From DATJOJ01 sp035507035 (GTDB taxonomy: Bacteria; Acidobacteriota; Terriglobia; Terriglobales; Acidobacteriaceae), in contig DATJOJ010000065.1 in assembly GCA_035507035.1 (NCBI GenBank), positions 1 through 64,000 of the forward strand: a stretch of DNA of 64,000 nt, given 5' to 3'. Positions 8,152 to 16,878 of this stretch are shown piece by piece (position 1 is the first letter of the stretch; every line of letters begins with the position of its first letter). The position numbers and the translations under genes are program-made. The notes beneath the pieces were generated by a model. That model ran no database searches and had not been told where the DNA came from. It saw only the letters and a program-made list of their open reading frames with translations.

Positions 8152-9411
8152 ATGCTTCATCTCGACACCGGGAATACCGGCTTCATGATTCTGTGCACCA
8201 GCCTGGTCATGCTGATGACACCAGGACTGGCCTTCTTTTATGGCGGCTTGGTCGGCCGCAAGAACGTTCTAGCCATCATGATTCAGAGCTTCGTCTCGAT
8301 GGGCTGGACCACGGTCATTTGGTACCTCTATGGCTACTCGCTGTGCTTCAGCGGCGATTGGCATGGCGTCATCGGAAACTTCCATAACGCCTTCCTGCGT
8401 GGGATCGATCTGAGCACGCCTTCGCCGAATCCAACGATTCCCATGTTCGTCTTCATCGCTTATCAGATGATGTTTGCAATCATTACTCCCGCTCTGATTT
8501 CTGGCGCCTTCACCAACCGCGTGACCTTCAAGGCCTACATGCTCTTTCTCACCGCGTGGCTGACGTTTGTCTACTTCCCCTTCGTCCACATGGTTTGGGG
8601 CGGAGGATTTCTACAGCAATGGGGCGTGAAGGATTTCGCCGGCGGCATCGTGGTGCACAACATCGCGGGAATTGCGGCCTTAGCTTCCGTAATCTATGTT
8701 GGCAAGCGCCGCGTGGCGGACCGCGGCCCGCACAGCATCCCGCTAGTCGCGCTCGGCACCGGCCTTCTGTGGTTTGGATGGTACGGCTTCAACGCCGGCA
8801 GTGAAATGCGGGTAGATTCGGTCACTGCGACCGCATTCCTCAACACCGACGTCGCGGCGTCGTTTGCAGCCGTTGCCTGGCTGCTGGTGGCCTGGCTAAA
8901 CGAAAAGAAGCCTAAGCTCCTGGGTTTGCTGACCGGCGCAGTCGCCGGCCTCGCCACGGTAACTCCAGCGGCGGGATATGTCTCTCCCACCACAGCTGTC
9001 ATTATCGGGATCGTCTCGGGCGTAGTTTGCTACTACGCGGTGGAAATGAAGAACAAGCTGGGTTGGGACGACGCGCTCGACGTTTGGGGAGTCCACGGCG
9101 TTGGCGGCTTCCTGGGCATTGTGATGCTGGGCATCTTCGCCAACAAGCAGTTCAATCCCGAAGGTGCCAATGGCTTGCTCTATGGCGACCCGACGTTCCT
9201 TCTGAAGCAAGTGACCGCAGTGGTGTTCTCCTCGGTCTGGGCGTTCGTCTTTACCTACGCCATGCTGCGGATCATCGATGCATTCACGACGGTGAAGGTA
9301 ACGGAGTTGTCCGAGGAAATGGGTCTGGACGAGTCGCTCCATGGCGAACATGCCTACGAGGAACTCGGTGACAAGGACGTAGTTCACCACTTGGCCCAGG
9401 CCGTCCGCTGA
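8152..9411 (+). CDS. amt: Ammonium transporter (Amt/AmtB family)
   Basis: Trimeric inner-membrane channel for ammonium/ammonia. The ATG at 8152 is chosen because GGAGGA lies at 8141-8146 and the product then begins just before the first helix (LDTGNTGFMILCTSLVMLMT), giving 419 residues; the frame is open further upstream without a ribosome-binding site. Family signatures are clear: PGLAFFYGGLVG, DFAGGIVVHN with the first pore histidine (residue 169), and DVWGVHGVGG with the second (residue 315). Eleven or so membrane helices are expected. No glnK lies beside it; instead a porin gene follows after 12 bp, suggesting a two-gene operon. Confidence 0.96.
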   Translation: MLHLDTGNTGFMILCTSLVMLMTPGLAFFYGGLVGRKNVLAIMIQSFVSMGWTTVIWYLYGYSLCFSGDWHGVIGNFHNAFLRGIDLSTPSPNPTIPMFVFIAYQMMFAIITPALISGAFTNRVTFKAYMLFLTAWLTFVYFPFVHMVWGGGFLQQWGVKDFAGGIVVHNIAGIAALASVIYVGKRRVADRGPHSIPLVALGTGLLWFGWYGFNAGSEMRVDSVTATAFLNTDVAASFAAVAWLLVAWLNEKKPKLLGLLTGAVAGLATVTPAAGYVSPTTAVIIGIVSGVVCYYAVEMKNKLGWDDALDVWGVHGVGGFLGIVMLGIFANKQFNPEGANGLLYGDPTFLLKQVTAVVFSSVWAFVFTYAMLRIIDAFTTVKVTELSEEMGLDESLHGEHAYEELGDKDVVHHLAQAVR

Positions 9412-9423
9412 AGTCTGAAAGCA

Positions 9424-10626
9424 ATGAACTCGCTGAGCCAGCAGCACAAGCTTGGGTTCTGGCAGGTAATTCTCATGGGGATGATGCTGGCATCGTCCCC
9501 ATTTGTACCTGCCCAGAGCGCCACCCTCGCCGAACCGGCTGCGTCCACTGATCCCCCCGAGGCCAAGTCCTGGCTGCGAGGCGTCACCACCGACGGATAT
9601 CTATCTCTCTCCTACACCTACAACACGAACGATCCCATTCCGCCCATCAACCAGTTTCGCGTCTTCGATTTCAACGACGATGAGCCCCAACTCGACGTCG
9701 CTCAGATCGTCGTTCAACACCCGGTCAGCGAACCTGGACAATTCGGCTTCCGCGTCAACCTGATTGCCGGGTCGGCCGTGCCTCAAGTCGTCGCCTCCCG
9801 CGGCATGCATATCGCTCGTGATTTCGACATTCCCGAGTTCTACCTCAGCTACGTCATTCCAATTAAGAAAGGCTTTCGTCTCGACTTGGGAAAGTTCGCC
9901 ACCCACTTTGGCTATGAAGTCATCGGTGGCTACGACGGATACAACGACAACTTTAGCCGCGGCTTCATCTTCGGTTACGGCATTCCCTTTACTCACACCG
10001 GACTGAAGCTAACCTATCCATTCAGCAGCCGCATTTCCGGCGCCTTATTGGTCACCAATGGTTGCGACGCCGTGACCCGGCTCAATGGAGGCCTCAGCTA
10101 CGGTGGGCAGGTCGCCGTCGTCACTTCCAACGCCACGACTTTGACCTTCAATTTCATGCACGGCCCGGAGAAGCCGCACAACGATTACGATCAACGCAGT
10201 CTTTATGAGATTGTGGGCACGTGGAAGGTTCTGCCGCGGCTTAGCGTAGCCGTGGACGGCCTCTACGCGGATGAGGACCACGCGGCCGCAAACCGCAGCG
10301 ATGCCATCTGGAAGGGTCTGGCGGGATATTCAAAATACAATCTCACCAAAGCTTTCTCGCTCGCGTTTCGCGGCGAGGTTTTCGCCGATATCGGCGGCAG
10401 CCGCACGGGCACATCTCAAACCCTGCTGGGATTCACGCTGACGCCCGAATACGATTTGCCCGCCAAATTGTCTCGCATCCGGCACGAGTTCAAGCGTGCC
10501 GATGGCAAATTCGCGCTTCGCGCCGACTTTCGCCGCGACTGCTCAGACCAGAACACATTTCGCAAGGGAACCGGTTTTACTGGCCATCAGTTCACGGTCG
10601 CTGCGAATGTGGTCTATCTATTCTGA
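9424..10626 (+). CDS. Outer-membrane beta-barrel porin (OmpL/bbp2-like)
   Basis: The 400-residue product starts with a signal peptide (hydrophobic FWQVILMGMMLASSPFVPAQ) and continues as alternating amphipathic strands (DGYLSLSYTYNTN, GQFGFRVNLIAGS, GFRLDLGKFATHFGYEVIGG). It ends with a terminal Phe (NVVYLF), typical of proteins inserted by the BAM complex. The repeated LGKF.T.FG and YDG.N.NFSRGF features fit the bbp2 (putative beta-barrel porin-2) family. It begins 12 bp after amt, so it may supply outer-membrane passage for ammonium or another nitrogen compound. That role is inferred from context only. Confidence 0.8.
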   Translation: MNSLSQQHKLGFWQVILMGMMLASSPFVPAQSATLAEPAASTDPPEAKSWLRGVTTDGYLSLSYTYNTNDPIPPINQFRVFDFNDDEPQLDVAQIVVQHPVSEPGQFGFRVNLIAGSAVPQVVASRGMHIARDFDIPEFYLSYVIPIKKGFRLDLGKFATHFGYEVIGGYDGYNDNFSRGFIFGYGIPFTHTGLKLTYPFSSRISGALLVTNGCDAVTRLNGGLSYGGQVAVVTSNATTLTFNFMHGPEKPHNDYDQRSLYEIVGTWKVLPRLSVAVDGLYADEDHAAANRSDAIWKGLAGYSKYNLTKAFSLAFRGEVFADIGGSRTGTSQTLLGFTLTPEYDLPAKLSRIRHEFKRADGKFALRADFRRDCSDQNTFRKGTGFTGHQFTVAANVVYLF

Positions 10627-10680
10627 GCCTGGTTGCCCACCTTAACCGATTTGCGAGGTAGAGTAGGAAATTACCGACCT

Positions 10681-12258
10681 CTAATTCCAGTGGTGCGAGT
10701 GCCACCAGATCTTCCGCACGTCGAACTCAGCGCCGCGGCATAGGTAGATGGGAGTGTTCTCTTCGCCCATGCCAAATTTGTTGTAATGCGGAAACGCCTG
10801 ATACGACGTGCAATTGTCCTTTACATCGTCGAGACTCCACTGAATCACGATGAAGTTTTTGTAAGAGATCGGCGGCGGACCCCAATACCAATGGTTCTGA
10901 TGACGAGACCAGGCGCGTGGCAATCCGTACTGCGGGCCAAATTCGTTGATCGCGCCCGCCTCTCCATAGTTTCCCGCCCAAATGCCAGTCTGGGCACGCT
11001 CATCTGGGGGAAGCGAGTTGTAAATGTCCGCGACTTCCTTCGCCATCTCCGGCCAGCCGAACTGATCGGCAATCGGCTGCATCAGCAACGAGTGCATTTG
11101 CACCTCCTGCTTTGCCGGCTTGTACCCGATCCAGCTCTGATAAGCAAGCAACTGTTCGGGTGGAAGCATCCAGGTGAACAGCGGTACCAGGGGAAGGGTC
11201 GTGATTAAGACGACGGCGATCACCGCCGTACGGGTCCACGCAGCCCGATTCGCCAGCCAGCGTTCAATGACAACTCCGCCAGCGGCAAACAACATCGGAT
11301 ACATCGGGAACACGTAGTAGTTCTTGGCATGAGCCACTTCTTGCTGCACAAAGAAGACAACGAATGTGAGGCCCAACACCCGCCAGCGCCGCCCGCGCAA
11401 CAGCCATACCAGCCCCGCTGCCCACACCGGGAACATCACCGGATGCATATCGATGATCTGCTCTTTCACAAACGCGAGCGGTCCGAGCACGACGTTCTTT
11501 CCCTCGCGACGCACGTTTTCCAGGTCTTCGATGGTCGGGAAATGATGCCGAATCTGCCAGATGATATTGGGCAGGAAAATCGCCAGCGCGATCGCTCCCG
11601 CGATCCAGATCCAGCGCTCGGCAAATTCTCGCCGATGATGTGTGAGCAGCAATGCCACAACTACCGCGAACCCGAACGACAGAGTGGAATGTTTGTTTTC
11701 GAGACCAAGCCCGCATAGCAGGCCGAACCATAGCCAAAGCTTCGAGTCTCCCGTCCGCAAGATGCGCGCGACGACAAATAACGCTCCCATCCAAAACAGC
11801 GGCTCGAAGGCATTCATCGTCAGCAGACTATCTAACGTCAGAAATGCTGGAGCCAGAAGGATGCAGAGCCCGGCAAGGAACTGGGCATAGCGTTTGCCAC
11901 CCAGTTCACGGCAAAGAAACATGGTGATCGCGATCAGGCTCGCACCCGCAAGTGCCGGCAGAATCCGCAACGCTGCCAGCGAACCACCCATCAGCATTGC
12001 AATCTTCGCGTAGACCGCGATCAGCGGCGCGCAATCGACATATCCCCAATCGAGATGGCGCGCGAGGTCAAGATAATAAAGTTCGTCGCGAAAATATCCG
12101 TAGTGACGAACGCTAGTGAAGATATGGAGTAGTAGTTTGACCGCACACAAAACGATCAGCAGATCGTCCGCAAGCGGAGGAACGTCGGTCGATTTCGCGG
12201 AGATTCTAGAGTCGAATGCGCGAGCTGGCTTCCCGGCAATGCTACGAGTTTCGCCCAT
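10681..12258 (-). CDS. GT39-family (PMT_2/ArnT-like) integral-membrane glycosyltransferase
   Basis: The 525-residue polytopic protein uses, by family, a polyprenyl-phosphate sugar as donor and faces the periplasm. The diagnostic first loop (YFRDELYYLDLARHLDWGY followed by VDCAPL) carries the Asp-Glu pair. About eleven hydrophobic helices follow, such as LWFGLLCGLGLENKHSTLSFGF, and a soluble periplasmic C-terminal region ends in WWHSHHWN. The acceptor (lipid A, protein or glycan) cannot be told. It is in the minus orientation between amt/porin and a DinB-like gene; a 9-bp-stem hairpin lies just upstream at 12270-12298. A 3'-end relic of a paralogue is at 7831-7887. Confidence 0.85.
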   Translation of the reverse strand: MGETRSIAGKPARAFDSRISAKSTDVPPLADDLLIVLCAVKLLLHIFTSVRHYGYFRDELYYLDLARHLDWGYVDCAPLIAVYAKIAMLMGGSLAALRILPALAGASLIAITMFLCRELGGKRYAQFLAGLCILLAPAFLTLDSLLTMNAFEPLFWMGALFVVARILRTGDSKLWLWFGLLCGLGLENKHSTLSFGFAVVVALLLTHHRREFAERWIWIAGAIALAIFLPNIIWQIRHHFPTIEDLENVRREGKNVVLGPLAFVKEQIIDMHPVMFPVWAAGLVWLLRGRRWRVLGLTFVVFFVQQEVAHAKNYYVFPMYPMLFAAGGVVIERWLANRAAWTRTAVIAVVLITTLPLVPLFTWMLPPEQLLAYQSWIGYKPAKQEVQMHSLLMQPIADQFGWPEMAKEVADIYNSLPPDERAQTGIWAGNYGEAGAINEFGPQYGLPRAWSRHQNHWYWGPPPISYKNFIVIQWSLDDVKDNCTSYQAFPHYNKFGMGEENTPIYLCRGAEFDVRKIWWHSHHWN

Positions 12259-12269
12259 CAGCCTTCACC

Positions 12270-12298
12270 GCTACGGCGTCCGAACCAGGCGCCGTAGC
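12270..12298 (-). terminator. Strong hairpin downstream of the DinB-like gene
   Basis: A perfect 9-bp stem (GCTACGGCG at 12270-12278 with CGCCGTAGC at 12290-12298) encloses an 11-nt loop. It lies just past the DinB-like stop on the minus strand and before the glycosyltransferase start. No U-tract follows, so it may be a Rho-dependent or pause hairpin and not a classical intrinsic terminator. Confidence 0.4.
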
Positions 12299-12303
12299 AT
12301 AGA

Positions 12304-12834
12304 TTACGCCGCCCGCTTACGCCTGGTTCCGCTCGACTTGGCAATTTTTTCGATCTGCGCCAGATGATTCAGGTCGTGCCCGGCAAACATGGCAACCAGA
12401 TGACTGATACTTTCTTTGCCGCGCTCCTGGTGCATGCCGTAGTTCTCCCATAAATTTTTTGGCAGGGTCTTCAACATTCGCAGGTTGTTCTCTCGCAGCA
12501 AGCGATATGTCTCCAGCGAAAGCTTGGGATCGCGATTGGCATAATCAAACGCCGTTGCCCACACATCCTGATCGAAGGCCTGCACCGTCACTCCATTACT
12601 GCCGATGATCGAACGATAGCGCCAGCTGCCCACCAATTCGGCGTCGGCAAGATGAGCGAGGATCTCCGCGATCGACCACTTCCCCGGCTCCGGCCGCGTG
12701 GTCAACTGTTTCTTGCTGAGTGGCTTGATCAGTTTCTGCAGCTTTTTGGCAGTCTCCTGCTGCACCTGCATGGGTTCTTTTCCTTCGACGTGTCCTTTAA
12801 TCCGCTGGGTGTATTGTTGGGGCGTTTCTTGCAT
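12304..12834 (-). CDS. DinB/DfsB-family putative metal-dependent protein
   Basis: The 176-residue four-helix-bundle protein starts at the ATG at 12834, which has GGAGG 5 nt upstream; the frame extends ten codons further without such a site. Features of the DinB superfamily are GKWSIAEILAHLADAELV (first metal His) and a late AGHDLNHLAQIEKIA (last His cluster). Family members act as small thiol-dependent transferases or detoxification proteins, but many have no known substrate, and none can be assigned here. The C-terminus is basic (SSGTRRKRAA). Confidence 0.8.
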   Translation of the reverse strand: MQETPQQYTQRIKGHVEGKEPMQVQQETAKKLQKLIKPLSKKQLTTRPEPGKWSIAEILAHLADAELVGSWRYRSIIGSNGVTVQAFDQDVWATAFDYANRDPKLSLETYRLLRENNLRMLKTLPKNLWENYGMHQERGKESISHLVAMFAGHDLNHLAQIEKIAKSSGTRRKRAA

Positions 12835-12927
12835 GGAATCCTCCGGCCAAAAGTTGTGAACCATATATTGACCGTCGAAGTCGGGAAAAAGAAGCAGATT
12901 TTTTGCTGTTTGGGCTGAACTGGAATC

Positions 12928-13806
12928 TTAGGCCGGCTCAACCCGCATACTCAGATCGACAGCCGGTGCCGAGTGGGTGAGCGAGCCGACAGAGATGAAA
13001 TTTACACCAGTTTCTGCGTACGCACGCACATTCTCAAGGTTCACGCCACCCGAAACCTCGAGTGGGATATGCCGATCAGCACGGTTCACGCGTTCGACCG
13101 CCCGTTTTACCTCTTCCGCAGACATGTTATCGAGAAGAATCGCCTCCGCGCCATGCTCGATGGCCTGGTCCAGTTCTTCCGGGGTGCGTACTTCGATCTC
13201 GATCACCTGCTCGCCACGGCGATTGTGGTGCGCCCGCTCCAGCGCGGGGATGATTCCGCCCGCCAGGGCAATGTGATTGTTCTTGACCAGGACGCCGTCA
13301 GACAGGTCGAGCCGGTGATTTTGCCCGCCACCGCAACGTACCGCATATTTCTCCAGCATGCGGAAACCGGGTAGTGTTTTGCGGGTATCCAAAATGTGAG
13401 CATGGGTTCCTGATACGGCATCTACAAACTTGCGCGTTAGTGTCGCAATGCCGCTCAGTCGCTGCATAAAGTTCAGGATCAGTCGCTCGCAGGAGAGAAT
13501 GACACGCGCGTTGTGGCGGATCACAGCTACAGATTGCCCCTTATGCAGGCGCACACCGTCGAAGATCTCCGGGTGCGTGGTGACTTCGTAATGCGCCGTG
13601 ACCGCGCCGTCCAGTTCTGCATAAACATCGAGAATGCGGGAGATGCAGCCGATCCCGGCAAGAATGCAGTCCTGTTTGGCGAGCACCGTCGCCGCCGCGC
13701 GTTGGTTGGGATCGATGCAGGCATAGCTAGTCGCATCGCGCGTGGCCCGGTCTTCCACCAGAGCGTTCTCGATAATCGCCGTAATTCGTCGGCTATGCCA
13801 ATCCAT
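12928..13806 (-). CDS. nadC: Nicotinate-nucleotide pyrophosphorylase (quinolinate phosphoribosyltransferase)
   Basis: Converts quinolinate and PRPP to nicotinate mononucleotide, CO2 and pyrophosphate in de novo NAD synthesis. The 292-residue length is normal. Signature segments are the N-terminal EDRATRDATSYA, LNFMQRLSGIATLT, the phosphate-binding DTRKTLPGFRMLEKYAV, GGGQNHRLDLSDGVLVKNNH, and the late barrel motifs IEIEVRTPEELDQAI, ILLDNMS and LEVSGGVNLENV. No nadA or nadB is adjacent. It lies downstream of valS on the same strand across a gap of about 105 bp that carries a small palindrome (13896-13912). Confidence 0.96.
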   Translation of the reverse strand: MDWHSRRITAIIENALVEDRATRDATSYACIDPNQRAAATVLAKQDCILAGIGCISRILDVYAELDGAVTAHYEVTTHPEIFDGVRLHKGQSVAVIRHNARVILSCERLILNFMQRLSGIATLTRKFVDAVSGTHAHILDTRKTLPGFRMLEKYAVRCGGGQNHRLDLSDGVLVKNNHIALAGGIIPALERAHHNRRGEQVIEIEVRTPEELDQAIEHGAEAILLDNMSAEEVKRAVERVNRADRHIPLEVSGGVNLENVRAYAETGVNFISVGSLTHSAPAVDLSMRVEPA

Positions 13807-13895
13807 AAAACCCGTCGTTCGTCGTCGGTTGCTCGCAAAACCAAGTAGGGACGGCCGCCCTCATCGTGCCCGGAGCGAAGTCGAAGGACCGTCGG

Positions 13896-13912
13896 GTCGA
13901 GCGATGCTCGAC
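13896..13912. repeat. Mini-hairpin with GAGC-NNN-GCTC core
   Basis: A perfect 7-bp stem with a 3-nt loop (GTCGAGC-GAT-GCTCGAC) lies at the very end of valS. It is preceded by GGAGCGAAGTCGAAGGACC (13872-13890), which resembles the repeat core CCTGAGCGCAGTCGAAGGGTG at 53042-53062. Similar mini-hairpins occur at 53070-53086 and 54537-54553. Confidence 0.6.
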
Positions 13913-16668
13913 TATTTCAACTCGCCCAGTTTGCTACTCGTTTTCTCGCGTAAAACCTGCAATTCCTGCGTGCGGTTTCGTAGCCCCTCCACGACTTTCG
14001 CAGGCGCCTTCGCTAAAAACTGCTCATTGCCCAACTGCCGCTGACCGTTGGCAATTTCTCTTTCGATTTTTTCCAACTCTTTGCTCAGACGATCCCGCTC
14101 GGCGGCGATGTCGATCTTCTTCTCATAGATTACATGCATATCGAAGCGTGCGGTGTGCCGCGCGCCAGCGACCTTGGCAAGCGAGGCGTCCGCGAACTCG
14201 ACTCGCTCGACGTTGGCCAATCTCTCGACCGCTCCTTGATTTTCTTCGAACAGCTTCCGAATCTCCGGCTCGTGGGCGAAGACCTGAATCGGCACACGCT
14301 GTTTCGGTTCGACCTTCAATTCTGCTCGAACATTGCGCACGTTGACAATCAGGTCCTGGAGCACAGCCATACGCGTTTCTGCGGCTGCATCCATTTGCTT
14401 TTTGTCTGCCTGCGGATAAGGGGCGAGCGCGATGGACCGCACCGGCGGCTTGCCGTCATAAACCGCCTGCCAGATCTCTTCCGTGATGAACGGCATGACG
14501 GGGTGCAGCAGTCGCAACGCCGCCTCGAAAAGGCTCACTAGATTGCTGCACGCAACTCGAGCAGTATTTGGATCAGCCCCTTCAGCCAGGCGCGGCTTGA
14601 TCAGTTCGAGATACCAATCGCAGAACTCACCCCAGAAAAAATCGTAGATGCTGTTCGCCGCCTCGTGAAAACGATACGTCTCGAGCGCGGCGTTAACATC
14701 CTTCGCCACGCGATTAAAGCGCGAAAGAATCCAACAATCTTCGAGCGTAGCAGCTTGGAAATCTACAACGCCTACGTGGGGACGGCCACTCTCAGCCGCA
14801 CAGCCGGGCCGCAGGCCCGGCTCGATCCTGTCCACGTTCATGAACATGAATCGCGCCGCGTTCCAAATCTTATTGGCGAATGCGCGATAGCCTTCGGTAC
14901 GGCTCTCATTAAACGCAATATCCGTTCCCGGTGCCGCCATGGCCGCCAAAGTAAACCGCGTCGCATCGGTCCCAAACCGCTCGATCACCTCCAGCGGATC
15001 GACCACATTACCCTTGGTCTTCGACATTTTTTGCCGCTCGGCATCGCGCACCAGCGCGTGTATGTAGACCTGCCGGAACGGTACACTGTCATCTTTCTTT
15101 TCACCCCAGCCGCTGGCTTGCTTGATCGCCGCATCCTGCTTGTGCCCATCCATGAAGTGGCAACCCAACATGAACATGCGAGCGACCCAGAAAAAAAGAA
15201 TGTCGAAGCCTGTGATGAGAAGCGTATTGGGATAAAAAACTTCCTGGTCCCGCGTTTTCTCCGGCCAGCCCAGCGTCGTAAACGGCAACAAGCCCGACGA
15301 AAACCAGGTATCGAGCACATCGCGGTCCTGAGTCAGCGTGGCCTTCGCGCATTTTGGGCATGTTGTCGGCGTCTCGCGCGAAACGATGATCTCCCCGCAC
15401 GAGCAGTGCCACGCCGGAATCCGATGTCCCCACCACAACTGGCGAGAAATGCACCAGTCGTGAATGTTGTTCATCCAGTTCAGATAGATCGTTTTGTAAT
15501 TTTCCGGAACAATGGTGATCTCGCCGTTCTCGACTACCTTCGTCGCGCGCTCCGCCAGCGGCGCAATCTTGATGAACCACTGCGTCGAAAGCCTCGGCTC
15601 AACCACGCTTCCACAGCGATCGCATTTCCCAATCGCGATCGTGTAATCTTTCTCGCCAACCAGAAATCCCTGCTCGCGCAAATCTTCCAGAACACGCTTT
15701 CGCGCTTGGTAGCGATCCAGCCCCACATAAGCGCCCGCATTCTGATTCATATGCGCGTGCTCATCCATCACGTCAATCTGGGGCAAGTTGTGCCGCAGGC
15801 CGGCCTGAAAATCATTCGGATCGTGCGCCGGCGTAACTTTCACCGCTCCCGTGCCAAACTCCGGCTGCGCGAGTTCATCAGTGATGATCGGTATTTCCCG
15901 GTTCACGAGCGGCAACAAAACGTTCTTGCCATGCAGATGGGTGTAGCGCTCATCTTTTTCATTTACCGCGACGGCGGTGTCGCCCAGCATCGTCTCCGGG
16001 CGCGTCGTTGCAACCGTAATGAACTCATTCGATCCAACCACCGGGTAGCGAATCTCATACAACTTCCCCGGCACCTCTTCGTGCTTGACTTCGAGATCGG
16101 AAATCGCCGTCCCACAACGCGGGCACCAGTTGACGATATACTTCCCGCGATAAATCAATCCTTCTTCATAGAGCCGAACGAACACCTCGCGCACCGCGCG
16201 ATTCAGGTTTTCGTCCATGGTGAAATATTCGCGGTCCCAATCGACGGACGCGCCGAGGCGGCGCATCTGGTCGGTAATCGCGCTGCCATATTGCCGCTTC
16301 CATTCCCAGACGCGCTCCATGAACTTCTCGCGACCCATGTCCTCGCGGCGCTTGCCTTCTTTCGCGAGTTGCCGCTCCACCATCATTTGCGTGGCGATGC
16401 CGGCATGGTCGGTGCCGGGCAACCACAGCGTGAGAAAACCCCTCATGCGGTGCCAGCGCACAATGATGTCCATTTGCGTCTGGTTCAGCATGTGGCCCAT
16501 GTGCAGGCGGCCAGTCACGTTCGGCGGCGGAAGCAGCAGTGTGAAGACAGGCCGTTTTTCGCCGGGCGGAGGCGTCTTCACCGAGAAAAGCTTTTCCCGG
16601 ATCCAATAATCGGCCCAGCGCGCTTCAATCGCGCCCGGTTCATAGGATTTCGGCAGATCGTGGGGCAT
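13912..16668 (-). CDS. valS: Valyl-tRNA synthetase
   Basis: Class I aminoacyl-tRNA synthetase charging tRNA-Val. The 918 residues include the HIGH-type motif (HMGH, residues 56-59), the CP1 editing domain with TTRPETMLGDTAVAVN, zinc-ribbon cysteine pairs (WCPRCG; CDRCGS; CSCGE...CPKC), the catalytic KMSKTKG (547-553), the anticodon-binding helical domain, and a C-terminal coiled coil (EKKIDIAAERDRLSKELEKIE) that clamps tRNA in ValS. The start at 16668 lacks a visible Shine-Dalgarno sequence: the upstream bases are part of a heptamer-repeat inverted pair that could fold over the initiation region. Confidence 0.98.
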   Translation of the reverse strand: MPHDLPKSYEPGAIEARWADYWIREKLFSVKTPPPGEKRPVFTLLLPPPNVTGRLHMGHMLNQTQMDIIVRWHRMRGFLTLWLPGTDHAGIATQMMVERQLAKEGKRREDMGREKFMERVWEWKRQYGSAITDQMRRLGASVDWDREYFTMDENLNRAVREVFVRLYEEGLIYRGKYIVNWCPRCGTAISDLEVKHEEVPGKLYEIRYPVVGSNEFITVATTRPETMLGDTAVAVNEKDERYTHLHGKNVLLPLVNREIPIITDELAQPEFGTGAVKVTPAHDPNDFQAGLRHNLPQIDVMDEHAHMNQNAGAYVGLDRYQARKRVLEDLREQGFLVGEKDYTIAIGKCDRCGSVVEPRLSTQWFIKIAPLAERATKVVENGEITIVPENYKTIYLNWMNNIHDWCISRQLWWGHRIPAWHCSCGEIIVSRETPTTCPKCAKATLTQDRDVLDTWFSSGLLPFTTLGWPEKTRDQEVFYPNTLLITGFDILFFWVARMFMLGCHFMDGHKQDAAIKQASGWGEKKDDSVPFRQVYIHALVRDAERQKMSKTKGNVVDPLEVIERFGTDATRFTLAAMAAPGTDIAFNESRTEGYRAFANKIWNAARFMFMNVDRIEPGLRPGCAAESGRPHVGVVDFQAATLEDCWILSRFNRVAKDVNAALETYRFHEAANSIYDFFWGEFCDWYLELIKPRLAEGADPNTARVACSNLVSLFEAALRLLHPVMPFITEEIWQAVYDGKPPVRSIALAPYPQADKKQMDAAAETRMAVLQDLIVNVRNVRAELKVEPKQRVPIQVFAHEPEIRKLFEENQGAVERLANVERVEFADASLAKVAGARHTARFDMHVIYEKKIDIAAERDRLSKELEKIEREIANGQRQLGNEQFLAKAPAKVVEGLRNRTQELQVLREKTSSKLGELK

Positions 16669-16675
16669 GGAAAGC

Positions 16676-16776
16676 AGTCAGCACTCAGCCGTCAGCAATC
16701 AGCCAGGTCAGGGAAGCAGGCCGTTCTGCAGCTCGTCCCTTCCTGAATGCTGAGTGCTGAATGCTGAGTGCTGACT
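16676..16776 (-). repeat. Heptamer-repeat inverted pair upstream of valS
   Basis: 16676-16704 holds tandem heptamers (AGTCAGC, ACTCAGC, CGTCAGC, AATCAGC) and 16749-16776 holds the inverted version. AGTCAGCACTCAGC (16676-16689) is perfectly complementary to 16763-16776 and also pairs with 16749-16760. The near arm begins 7 bp from the valS start codon, so a transcript starting beyond 16776 would have a 14-bp stem at the ribosome-loading site. Confidence 0.75.
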
Positions 16777-16878
16777 CGATCTTACAGGGGCGAAGAAAAT
16801 GCGGTCAAACTAGCCGAGAGCGCATTGACTTGACCCCGCACGCCCCATAACATTGGCTGCGCGCCAAAGTTTGCCTAA

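Noticed and set aside
9027..9371. 114-codon plus-strand frame inside amt
   Set aside because: Out-of-frame shadow of the conserved amt coding sequence.
14665..16746. A 693-codon open frame on the plus strand
   Set aside because: It lies entirely antisense to valS, whose protein is conserved end to end. The frame is a by-product of GC-rich codon use; its translation resembles nothing known.
16669..16776. T-box riboswitch for valS
   Set aside because: No specifier-loop or T-box consensus could be seen; the structure is fully explained by the heptamer repeats.
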